From Rikenellaceae bacterium DTU002 (GTDB lineage: Bacteria; Bacteroidota; Bacteroidia; Bacteroidales; UBA932): 33,571 nucleotides of DNA. The position numbers and the translations under genes were made by a program. The notes beneath the pieces are model-generated. The model worked only from the letters and a program-made list of their open reading frames with translations, was not told the DNA's origin and ran no database searches. The stretch spans positions 17,095-50,665 of the forward strand of contig LFSY01000145.1 in the NCBI GenBank assembly GCA_001512865.1. Reading direction: 5' to 3'. Positions 14,754-21,779 of this stretch are shown here, in pieces. Numbering within the stretch: the first letter of the stretch is position 1; each line of letters opens with the position of its first letter.

Positions 14754-16268
14754 ATGAAAAAATTCTTTTTTTCAATCATTCTGTGTTCCGCAATAGCATT
14801 TTCGCTTTCGGCCGCAGACCCCGACCTCCCGGTCCCACAGGACGCAATCATAACAATAACGGGGAATCGCATTACTCTGGAGTCGTTCATTAACCAGGTG
14901 GAAAAACAGACCGGATACCTGTTCGTATACAGCAAACAGGACGTGAACGTGAATTCCATTCTTCCTGTTAAAGAAGGAAGAAAGACCGTTGCAGAATATC
15001 TTAACGATGCTTTCGGCAACAGTAATCTGAAATATGTCTTTGAAAACAAGTACATTGTATTAACCTACGAAGCCCCGGCCTACCTGAACATATCGGGGAG
15101 CGTGGTTGATGCACAAACCCGTAAGCCACTGGTTTTTGCCTCGCTGTACATCATCAATCGCGGGATCAGCAACGTAACCAACGGAGAAGGTTATTTTAAC
15201 CTGAAATTCCCGGCTTCCTACAACAGGGATTCGGTCCGGATCTCATTTCTGGGATACCATCCCGAAACGTACGCACTGAAAGACCTCCTTGACAGCGGTG
15301 ACAAAACCGTGATCCCTCTCAAATTTGTTTCCACCGTCCTGCCTACCATACTGGTTACGCCTGTAAATGCCGCAGAACTGGTCGCATCGGCCATACAGAA
15401 GATCCCCGAAAATTACCCCGAGGATAATATGCAAATGACCGGTTTTTACAGGGAAATGATCCGTAAGGGCAGCAATTACGTGACCCTGACCGAAGCTGTC
15501 CTTGACATCAACAAAACATCGTACGGAAGGCTTTACGGGATAGATCAGGTAGGTGTTTTCAAAGGACGAGGCAGCGTAGACTGGGCACGCATTGACACCG
15601 TTTTCGTCAAATTCCGCGGGGGTATCAATTCCGCTCTTCAGATAGATGTGGCCAAATATCCTTTCCTGGGAACAAATATTCCCGAGATCAGCCAGGTCTA
15701 TGATTTCAGAATGGAAGCACCCGTTCAGATAGACGGAAAAGTTAATCACGTTGTAAGCTTTAACCAGAAAGATATTGTTCAGGATATCCATTTTCGCGGT
15801 AAGATCTATATTGAAATGAAATCGCTGGCCATCAGCCGGGTTGAATTCAACATGAACGTTGAAGACAGGGATGATGCCACCAGCATATTCATATCACGCA
15901 GACCTATGGGGTTCAGGGCCAACGTCCTCTACGCAACGTATCTTGTTCAGTACAAAGAGATAAACAATAAATGGACATTCGATTATTCGAGGACAGAGAT
16001 CAAGTTTGACTCCAAGTGGGACAGGAAACTTTTCAAGAACTCTTACACCATCACATCGGAAATGGCCATTACAGAACGGAGCGACCGTACCCTGAAGATC
16101 CCTGCGCAACAGCGCGTACGTTCTTCCGATATTACCCTGGATAAAGTTACTGATTTTCAGGATGAAGGTTTCTGGGACGACTACAACGTCATTGAACCGG
16201 AATCCGGAATTGAACAGGTAATATCCCGGATCACCAAGCAGCTAAAACGCAGGTCTCTGGGTCAATAA
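14754..16268 (+). CDS. Exported STN plus carboxypeptidase-regulatory-domain protein (no TonB barrel)
   Basis: A 504-residue protein with a Sec signal peptide (MKKFFFSIILCSAIAFSLSAAD). Residues about 30-105 form an STN domain (ITITGNRITLESFINQVEKQTGYLFVYSKQDV to YIVLTYE), the module that contacts FecR proteins in TonB-dependent transducers. Residues about 110-190 form a CarboxypepD_reg-like beta-sandwich (ISGSVVDAQTRKPLVFASLYIINRG). The remaining about 300 residues begin AAELVASAIQKIPENYPEDNMQMTGFYREM, a tail I associate with other Bacteroidota carboxypeptidase-regulatory-like proteins of unknown function. No plug or 22-stranded barrel follows, so this is not a SusC-type receptor. Its place directly after an ECF/FecR pair suggests it is the signal input or the main regulon member. 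Confidence 0.8.
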   Translation: MKKFFFSIILCSAIAFSLSAADPDLPVPQDAIITITGNRITLESFINQVEKQTGYLFVYSKQDVNVNSILPVKEGRKTVAEYLNDAFGNSNLKYVFENKYIVLTYEAPAYLNISGSVVDAQTRKPLVFASLYIINRGISNVTNGEGYFNLKFPASYNRDSVRISFLGYHPETYALKDLLDSGDKTVIPLKFVSTVLPTILVTPVNAAELVASAIQKIPENYPEDNMQMTGFYREMIRKGSNYVTLTEAVLDINKTSYGRLYGIDQVGVFKGRGSVDWARIDTVFVKFRGGINSALQIDVAKYPFLGTNIPEISQVYDFRMEAPVQIDGKVNHVVSFNQKDIVQDIHFRGKIYIEMKSLAISRVEFNMNVEDRDDATSIFISRRPMGFRANVLYATYLVQYKEINNKWTFDYSRTEIKFDSKWDRKLFKNSYTITSEMAITERSDRTLKIPAQQRVRSSDITLDKVTDFQDEGFWDDYNVIEPESGIEQVISRITKQLKRRSLGQ

Positions 16269-16290
16269 TCTACAGCCCGTATCAGAAAGG

Positions 16291-16324
16291 GGCAGAAAGG
16301 TTTCAGAGCTTTTCTGCCTTTTTT
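16291..16324 (+). terminator. Rho-independent terminator after the STN-domain gene
   Basis: GGCAGAAA, a 12-nt loop, TTTCTGCC and a T6 tail. It lies 22 nt after the stop and closes the rpiB-sigma-fecR-STN block. Confidence 0.85.
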
Positions 16325-16378
16325 CATTACGGGAAGTTTCATCCGCATTCCGTACGTGGCCGGAAAAGTTTCACGGAT

Positions 16379-16415
16379 TTTGTTTTCAGAATATTCAAAT
16401 ATAGCCATATATTTG
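16379..16415 (+). promoter_or_regulatory. Promoter for the acyl-ACP thioesterase gene
   Basis: TATATTTG (16408-16415) matches TAnnTTTG and ends 6 nt before the ATG at 16422. Upstream, TTTG (16379-16382) is 25 nt away, longer than usual; TTTC at 16384-16387 gives a 20-nt spacer. The ATG 6 nt after the -7 box argues for 16422 over the tracked upstream start. Confidence 0.5.
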
Positions 16416-16421
16416 CGTATC

Positions 16422-17156
16422 ATGAAAGAAACACGGACCATTACCTGCTACGAAACAGATGCAGCAAAAAAACTGAAACCCTTTGCCTTTATGAACCTGG
16501 CACAGGAATTGGCAAACCGTGATGCACAAAGGCTCGGTTTCGGATACGACCAGCTCATTGCCATGGACACGATCTGGGTGTTGTCCAGGATGGAAGTCCA
16601 CTACCTGAGGGCGCCCGAATGGAGAGAAACCGTTGTGATGGATACCTGGCACAAAGGGGAAGAAGGCATCTTTTCCCTGAGGGATTTCCTGATACGCAAC
16701 GAAGACAGTACGCAAGACCTGGTAAAAGCCACCAGTTCCTGGCTGATCATCAACACGGGGTCACGTCGTATTCAACGCCCCAAAAATCTTTTTGACCCGT
16801 TGACACACCCTGTCAGACCTGTACACCACGCTTTGGAAGCACCTTGTGGCAAGATCCCCGTACCTGAGAAGGGGCTGAAGCTTACCGAACAAAAAAAAGT
16901 GCATTATGCCGATATTGATTTCAACCTGCATGCGAACAATGCCAGATATATGGAATGGGCTATGGACTGCCTCGAGACAGAACTGGTCACAACCCGCACG
17001 GTGGCATCATTCCGAATCAATTTCAACACCGAGGCCCGGCTTTCGGACACAATAGATCTTTATGTGGCAGAAACAACGCCTCTGATACGGTATGTGGAAG
17101 GGATGAAAGGAGGAAAAAGCGTCTTCCAGGCAGAGGTTACGTTCAGGGAGTCATGA
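16422..17156 (+). CDS. Acyl-ACP thioesterase
   Basis: A 244-residue double hot-dog-fold thioesterase that releases free fatty acids from acyl carrier protein. The first hot-dog half starts ITCYETDAAKKLKPFAFMNLAQELANRDAQRLGFGYDQL and contains WVLSRMEVHYLRAPEWRETVVMDTW. The second half holds the catalytic-type stretch VHYADIDFNLHANNARYMEWAMD, where Asp, Asn and His residues are expected to act. The tracked ORF starts at 16356, but the ATG at 16422 is chosen because it sits 6 nt after a -7 element and begins the conserved domain. The stop codon directly abuts that of the convergent acyl-CoA synthetase, an enzyme that reactivates free fatty acids. Confidence 0.9.
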   Translation: MKETRTITCYETDAAKKLKPFAFMNLAQELANRDAQRLGFGYDQLIAMDTIWVLSRMEVHYLRAPEWRETVVMDTWHKGEEGIFSLRDFLIRNEDSTQDLVKATSSWLIINTGSRRIQRPKNLFDPLTHPVRPVHHALEAPCGKIPVPEKGLKLTEQKKVHYADIDFNLHANNARYMEWAMDCLETELVTTRTVASFRINFNTEARLSDTIDLYVAETTPLIRYVEGMKGGKSVFQAEVTFRES

Positions 17157-18776
17157 TCAGGCTTTTGATTTTCTCCCCGTTCTGTTGAATAATTCGGTGT
17201 AGAGATAACGCTTGATTTTCATGGTGGGGGTCTTCTCAAAACCGTTTTCCTGCTCGTGTACCCCCGTAATTCGTGACATCTTGCTGACCTTGCTGTTTGC
17301 ATAGTTCATGATGTCCGTGTAAACTTCCGAGATCTGCTCCCTAAGTTCCTGTTTCAGATCCTGGAGATATACCAGGGCCACCAGTTTGCCGTTTCGCTGA
17401 ATCACCAGGGACTCGGTAACCAGTTCGTGCTGGTTGAGAATACTTTCAATTTCTTCCGGATATATATTTTCGCCGGAAGATCCTACGATCATATTACTCA
17501 TACGTCCTTTGATGAAGATCCTTCCGGTGTTGTCCACAAGGGCAAGATCCTTGGTCCGGAACCAGCCGTCGGGAGTAAACGCATCCTCGTCTGCTTCGGG
17601 GTTTTTGAAATACCCTTCCATAACGCAAGGCGTTTTGACCTGCAATTCACCTATGCCCGTTTTGGAGTCCTTATCTGCCAGCCTGACTTCTATCCCCTTC
17701 ATCACCCTGCCCGTAGACTCAAGGTACGTGTCGGGATGGACCGCACCAGCAATCAGGGGTGCCGTTTCCGTCAGACCGTATCCGATGGAATAGGGAAAAC
17801 GGGCATCCCTTAAAAATTTTTCCGTGGCCTTGTTGATCTTGGATCCTCCAATGCCAAAAAAACGAATTCTGCCACCGAAAGTATGGTAGAGACGTTTCCC
17901 GGCTATCCGGTGCAGTATTCTCCGAATGAACCTGATCTTGTACAAAGCCTTCAGGATCTTGTTCCCTGTAAAACGGGCAAACACCTGTCTGGTGTAAATT
18001 TTTTCCATGATCAGGGGAACAGTCAGCATAAAAGTCGGACGCACCTCCTTCAGGGCCGGAAGCATACTGGCAGGGGTCGGAGGAACTCCCAGATATACCA
18101 CAGAGGCTCCTTCCATAAAAGGATACAACATCCCCAGAGAACATTCGTACGTATGGGAAAGCGGCAATATGGACAAGAAAATATCTTCGGGGACCACTTT
18201 GATGAGCGACCGTACCATATAGAGCTGATTGCAGAGGGCGCGGTGGGTAAGCATGACCCCTTTTGGAGAAGAAGTAGTGCCCGAGGTGTATATAATGGCC
18301 GCAAGATCTCCGGGCGCGGGAGTTGGTGCTTCTGCCGTTACCGGAACAGAAATGGCAGTTTTTCCACCTGTCACAGCCAGGTTCACCGCCCTGATGATAA
18401 CATGCATTGTATCCCTTGCCTCTTTGGGTATTCTTGCAAAAAGCTTGTCCGATACAAAGAGCGCTTTCGCTTCAGAATGTTCCAGAATGGAAACGATGGC
18501 ATCAGGTGAAAAATCAGGCAATATGGGAACGATGACCATGCCGGTGATCACTGTGGCAAAATAACACACGTTCCAGTTGGGCATACTGGTGCTGAGCAAG
18601 GCTACCTTGTCTCCCTTTTTCAGACCGGCTCCCAGCAATACCTCCCTTACCGTTTCCACTCTTTGGGCAAAATCTGCATACGTCAGGGTTTCTCCATGGA
18701 ACAGTGTAAAAGCGGGTTTATTTGCGTAACTCTTTATGCTGTTTGTATATACGTGTTGAAGTGTAGGATATATCAT
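17157..18776 (-). CDS. AMP-binding long-chain acyl-CoA synthetase-like protein
   Basis: A 539-residue ANL-superfamily adenylating enzyme, predicted to activate fatty acids as acyl-AMP and then acyl-CoA. Motifs in order are the P-loop-like IIYTSGTTSSPKGVMLTH (about residue 160), SIGYGLTETAPLIAG, DGWFRTKDLALVDNTGRIFIKGRMSNMIVGSSGENIYPEEIES (ATP-ribose Asp and hinge) and a C-terminal Lys-containing tail. The tracked start at 18824 adds MSALLLYLYYEFIVIS, translated from the promoter region. The ATG at 18776 (MIYPTLQHVYTNSIKSYANKPAF) fits the family N-terminus. Its adjacency to the thioesterase suggests linked fatty-acid turnover, which is inference. Confidence 0.9.
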   Translation of the reverse strand: MIYPTLQHVYTNSIKSYANKPAFTLFHGETLTYADFAQRVETVREVLLGAGLKKGDKVALLSTSMPNWNVCYFATVITGMVIVPILPDFSPDAIVSILEHSEAKALFVSDKLFARIPKEARDTMHVIIRAVNLAVTGGKTAISVPVTAEAPTPAPGDLAAIIYTSGTTSSPKGVMLTHRALCNQLYMVRSLIKVVPEDIFLSILPLSHTYECSLGMLYPFMEGASVVYLGVPPTPASMLPALKEVRPTFMLTVPLIMEKIYTRQVFARFTGNKILKALYKIRFIRRILHRIAGKRLYHTFGGRIRFFGIGGSKINKATEKFLRDARFPYSIGYGLTETAPLIAGAVHPDTYLESTGRVMKGIEVRLADKDSKTGIGELQVKTPCVMEGYFKNPEADEDAFTPDGWFRTKDLALVDNTGRIFIKGRMSNMIVGSSGENIYPEEIESILNQHELVTESLVIQRNGKLVALVYLQDLKQELREQISEVYTDIMNYANSKVSKMSRITGVHEQENGFEKTPTMKIKRYLYTELFNRTGRKSKA

Positions 18777-18821
18777 GCTGATTACAATAAATTCATAATA
18801 CAGGTACAATAATAATGCCGA

Positions 18822-18829
18822 CAAAGGTA
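18822..18829 (-). promoter_or_regulatory. -7 element for the acyl-CoA synthetase gene
   Basis: Minus-strand TACCTTTG fits TAnnTTTG; the leader to the ATG at 18776 would be about 40 nt. It is back to back with the plug-protein promoter, whose -7 box lies 10 nt away. Confidence 0.5.
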
Positions 18830-18839
18830 TAATTTTTAT

Positions 18840-18847
18840 TATATTTG
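18840..18847 (+). promoter_or_regulatory. -7 element for the TonB-plug protein gene
   Basis: TATATTTG ends 6 nt before the ATG at 18854. The tracked start at 18845 is the TTG inside this element and is therefore unlikely to be translated. Confidence 0.5.
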
Positions 18848-18853
18848 AAGGTT

Positions 18854-19570
18854 ATGAAAAAAATACTGATTTCTATCGTACTTGCATGCACGGTTTTACC
18901 ACTGTCCGCCAGGGAGCAGGACAACAACACACAACAGGACACACTCCGCTCCTTTTGCGTCAAGGTTGTAGACAGAAAGGGCAAACCCATTCCCAACCTG
19001 GTAGTTTCCTCTGCCGGACAGACGGCGTCATTTCTCACGGACAGAAATGGGATGGTTAGCCTGGATGGGATCGGCGATGCAGATTCTCTTGTGGTATTCC
19101 TGCCCAACATAGGTGAGACCCACATACCCTGTGCCGGATTGGATTCTGTACAGATCACCGTAAGGTCAAAAACCCGGTTTCGTGTTCAGGACAGGAAAAA
19201 GCCGGACAATTTAAGGACCAACCCTTCCAATACCATTAACAACGTTCCGGAATTGCTGAAAACACGTCCTGCCAGGGACCTGGCCGAACTCCTTACCGGA
19301 CAAATTCCCGGCCTGCGTATTACCAGCGGGCCCAACGGTCTGACGGCCAATATACGCGGAATCAACACCATCACGGGAAATACGGAACCTCTTATCGTAG
19401 TGGACGGTATGGCTTACGACTCGTTCTCCGTGGTCAACGGGTTTCTGGATGTACACAGTATTCAGTCCATCCAGGTGCAAAAGGACGGAGGCCTGTACGG
19501 AATGCGCGGTTCCAACGGGGTGATTATCATTACCACAAAAGGAGCTTCAGCTAATCCGCTTTCCTACTGA
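18854..19570 (+). CDS. Stand-alone TonB-plug-domain protein without a beta-barrel
   Basis: A 238-residue exported protein with signal peptide MKKILISIVLACTVLPLSAR. Residues about 30-105 form a carboxypeptidase-regulatory/Ig-like sandwich (CVKVVDRKGKPIPNLVVSSAGQTASFLTDRNGMVSLDGIG). Residues about 120-235 form a TonB-dependent receptor plug: ARDLAELLTGQIPGLRITSGPNGLTANIRGINTITGNTEPLIVVDGMAYD, ending GLYGMRGSNGVIIITTKGA. SusC-type receptors continue after this point into a barrel of about 700 residues; here a stop follows at once and the next gene is convergent, overlapping by 7 nt. No barrel remnant is present downstream, so this is likely a genuine short family rather than a truncation. Function unknown. 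Confidence 0.88.
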   Translation: MKKILISIVLACTVLPLSAREQDNNTQQDTLRSFCVKVVDRKGKPIPNLVVSSAGQTASFLTDRNGMVSLDGIGDADSLVVFLPNIGETHIPCAGLDSVQITVRSKTRFRVQDRKKPDNLRTNPSNTINNVPELLKTRPARDLAELLTGQIPGLRITSGPNGLTANIRGINTITGNTEPLIVVDGMAYDSFSVVNGFLDVHSIQSIQVQKDGGLYGMRGSNGVIIITTKGASANPLSY

Positions 19571-20820
19571 TCCACAGGACAAACCAGGCTTTGATGCCCT
19601 TCCGTTCCTATGGCACTAACTCCAAAATAATAATTGTCTTTACTGTAAGGAATGCGTGCACGGTTTCCTGTCACGAATATCCTTTTCTCCCAGACAGGGG
19701 CATGGGTTTCACGCAACAGGACATGATAACCGGCAACCGGACCGGGAGAGGGTTCCCATTCAAGTTCCGTGTAATTGCTTAAAACCTGTGTGTTCATCTT
19801 TACTTTTGCGGGCGGGGCAGGTGCTTTTGAAAGGTTCATAACGGCTGCCAGGTTGATACCGGTATTCTTACGAACGTATTCGCAATCTACTCCCGGGGGC
19901 AGATCCCCGTATAATGTCCCGTTCTCCTCCCTGACCAGCTGATGTGTTCTGTCGTAGTTTTCGTGAAACTCACAAATCCTCACAGCCGGATAGCCTGCCG
20001 CCAGAAAAGGCGAATGGTCCCCTCCTCTTCCGTACCGGTCATTACGGTAGATCAGTGTTATTGTCATATTATCCACATAGGCCTCTCCCGTTTCCTTGAT
20101 GTATCTTGCCAGTTCCCTGGAAGGACCTTCGGTTGAAAAGACCCTGGTCCGGGTGTTGTCACAGTGGTCCGTGTCACTGGCCCGGGTATTGCCTATCATA
20201 TCATAATTGATCACGGCAGTAACATCCCAGCCTTGCTCAGATGCCATTCGGGCCATTGCGGCAGCTCCCAAAAGACCGTGTTCTTCACCGGAAAGAAACA
20301 GGAACCTTACAGTCGCAGGAAGAGGTCTTGCTGCCAGCAGTCGGATGCTTTCAAGCAAACATGCGACGCCGCTCCCGTTATCGTTCGCCCCCGGAGCAAA
20401 AGATGTAGAATCGCCGTTGTCATTTACACGGCTGTCATAATGGGCCAGCAGCAGGATCTCACCCGGCCCCGTTCCCCTGAGAACCGCCATGATATTGGTC
20501 AGTTCCACCTGCCTGTCCATCCTGGTTCCCGGTCCACCCGCCGGATAAGAGATTTTCTCGACCGATAAACGGCCTCCCGAGACAGGGATCCAACCCGACA
20601 CCTTCCCGTACAGCCAGCGGGAAGCCGCTCCAATTCCCCTTTCGGGATGTGTTTGGGAACTCAGATTGTGCCTGGTGTGAAAGCGGGTAAGTGTTTCAAT
20701 ATAGTTGGCTATGCTGTCAGCTGAAACATCTGAAACGCAACGAATAATATCCGTATCGTGTTGTGCAGCCGCCTGCTGTGTCAAACATGCAAGCAGAAAA
20801 ATGAGTACTGTTCTTTTCAT
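19564..20820 (-). CDS. Secreted M28 family metallopeptidase with Fn3-like C-terminus
   Basis: A 418-residue exported zinc peptidase with signal peptide MKRTVLIFLLACLTQQAAAQ. The M28 catalytic core shows the di-zinc ligands and base in order: LLAHYDSRVND (His, with Asp), GANDNGSGVACLLE (bridging Asp), SGEEHGLLGA (catalytic Glu-Glu), NYDMIGN (Asp) and GGDHSPF (final His). From about residue 333, PAPPAKVKMNTQVLSNYTELEWEPSPGPVAGYHVLLRE resembles an Fn3 sandwich. Likely an aminopeptidase in the periplasm or on the surface. The tracked ORF starts at 20874, but the Met at 20820 begins the signal peptide and sits 5 nt after a TATATTTG element. Confidence 0.9.
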   Translation of the reverse strand: MKRTVLIFLLACLTQQAAAQHDTDIIRCVSDVSADSIANYIETLTRFHTRHNLSSQTHPERGIGAASRWLYGKVSGWIPVSGGRLSVEKISYPAGGPGTRMDRQVELTNIMAVLRGTGPGEILLLAHYDSRVNDNGDSTSFAPGANDNGSGVACLLESIRLLAARPLPATVRFLFLSGEEHGLLGAAAMARMASEQGWDVTAVINYDMIGNTRASDTDHCDNTRTRVFSTEGPSRELARYIKETGEAYVDNMTITLIYRNDRYGRGGDHSPFLAAGYPAVRICEFHENYDRTHQLVREENGTLYGDLPPGVDCEYVRKNTGINLAAVMNLSKAPAPPAKVKMNTQVLSNYTELEWEPSPGPVAGYHVLLRETHAPVWEKRIFVTGNRARIPYSKDNYYFGVSAIGTEGHQSLVCPVDQ

Positions 20821-20825
20821 AAAAT

Positions 20826-20833
20826 CAAATATA
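20826..20833 (-). promoter_or_regulatory. -7 element for the first M28 peptidase gene
   Basis: Minus-strand TATATTTG ends 5 nt before the ATG at 20820. It is divergent from, and only 15 nt away from, the -7 element of the DUF1295 gene. Confidence 0.5.
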
Positions 20834-20848
20834 CAAAGAAATCTTTTG

Positions 20849-20856
20849 TACTTTTG
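20849..20856 (+). promoter_or_regulatory. -7 element for the DUF1295 gene
   Basis: TACTTTTG ends 5 nt before the ATG at 20862. The two divergent start codons are only 41 nt apart, so each promoter must use DNA inside or next to the other's -7 box. Confidence 0.5.
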
Positions 20857-20861
20857 GCTGC

Positions 20862-21779
20862 ATGAAAAAATCAAGAGCCCGTTCTTTCCTGATCATATTG
20901 CTGACCTACGTCATGGCTACTGTCATTGGCATTGCTGTATACAACATTTGCGGATCTCTCTGGGAAATAAAAGGAATCATCCCCCGTGTTTTCATCGCAG
21001 ATACGGTAGCCACGTTATTTGTATGGCTTGTGGGGGTACGCTTCAGAAATTCTTCTGTCTACGACCCTTACTGGAGTGTTGCTCCGCCTGTAATCATGAC
21101 CATCCTGGTTTTCAGGCTGAATCTGTTTTCCGGGAATGCGTTCCCGGGCGCCCTGATCCTGATCCTTACGGCCGTCTGGACCTGGAGTGTCCGTCTTACG
21201 GCAAACTGGGCATACACATTCAAAGACCTGGGCAAACAGGATTGGAGGTACACCAAATTTCACGATGATTTTCCGGGGATCTGGCAACTGATCAATTTCT
21301 TTGGGATACACTATATGCCTACCCTGATCGTTTTCTTTGCCATGTTGCCCGGGCTCATGGTCCTGGAAAGGATGCATACTGCTCCTGAAAGTCTGACAGG
21401 CATCAACGTATGGACGGTCACAGGCTTTATCATTTCAACTGGAGCTGCAGCCCTGCAACTGGTCTCTGACCTTCAGCTGCATCGTTTCCGTAAACTCAAT
21501 AACGGGAAGGTCTGTGAGACAGGTCTGTGGAAATACGCGCGCCATCCGAATTACACGGGCGAAATCCTGATGTGGTGGGGAATTTTCCTGATGGGGATAT
21601 CCGTACTGCCTTCTTATTACTGGTGGGCAGGAGCTGGAGCTTTACTCAATACGCTCATGTTCATTTTTATCAGCATCCCCCTGATGGAAAACAGACAGTT
21701 GAGCAACAAACCCGAATACGCCTCTTACCGGGAGCGGGTAAGTGCCCTGACATTTTTTAGAAAAAATACGAAAAAGTAA
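20862..21779 (+). CDS. DUF1295 / steroid 5-alpha-reductase-like membrane protein
   Basis: A 305-residue multi-pass membrane protein with about seven hydrophobic helices. Family marks are DPYWSVAPPVIM, WTWSVRLTANWAYTF and the C-terminal GLWKYARHPNYTGEILMWWGIFLMGIS, the cofactor-binding-like motif shared with steroid 5-alpha-reductases and isoprenylcysteine methyltransferases. It ends with the PEYASYRERVSALTFFR tail. The enzyme class (NADPH-dependent lipid reductase) is suggested by the family; no bacterial substrate is established. Its 3' end overlaps the convergent M28-barrel gene by 23 nt. Confidence 0.88.
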   Translation: MKKSRARSFLIILLTYVMATVIGIAVYNICGSLWEIKGIIPRVFIADTVATLFVWLVGVRFRNSSVYDPYWSVAPPVIMTILVFRLNLFSGNAFPGALILILTAVWTWSVRLTANWAYTFKDLGKQDWRYTKFHDDFPGIWQLINFFGIHYMPTLIVFFAMLPGLMVLERMHTAPESLTGINVWTVTGFIISTGAAALQLVSDLQLHRFRKLNNGKVCETGLWKYARHPNYTGEILMWWGIFLMGISVLPSYYWWAGAGALLNTLMFIFISIPLMENRQLSNKPEYASYRERVSALTFFRKNTKK

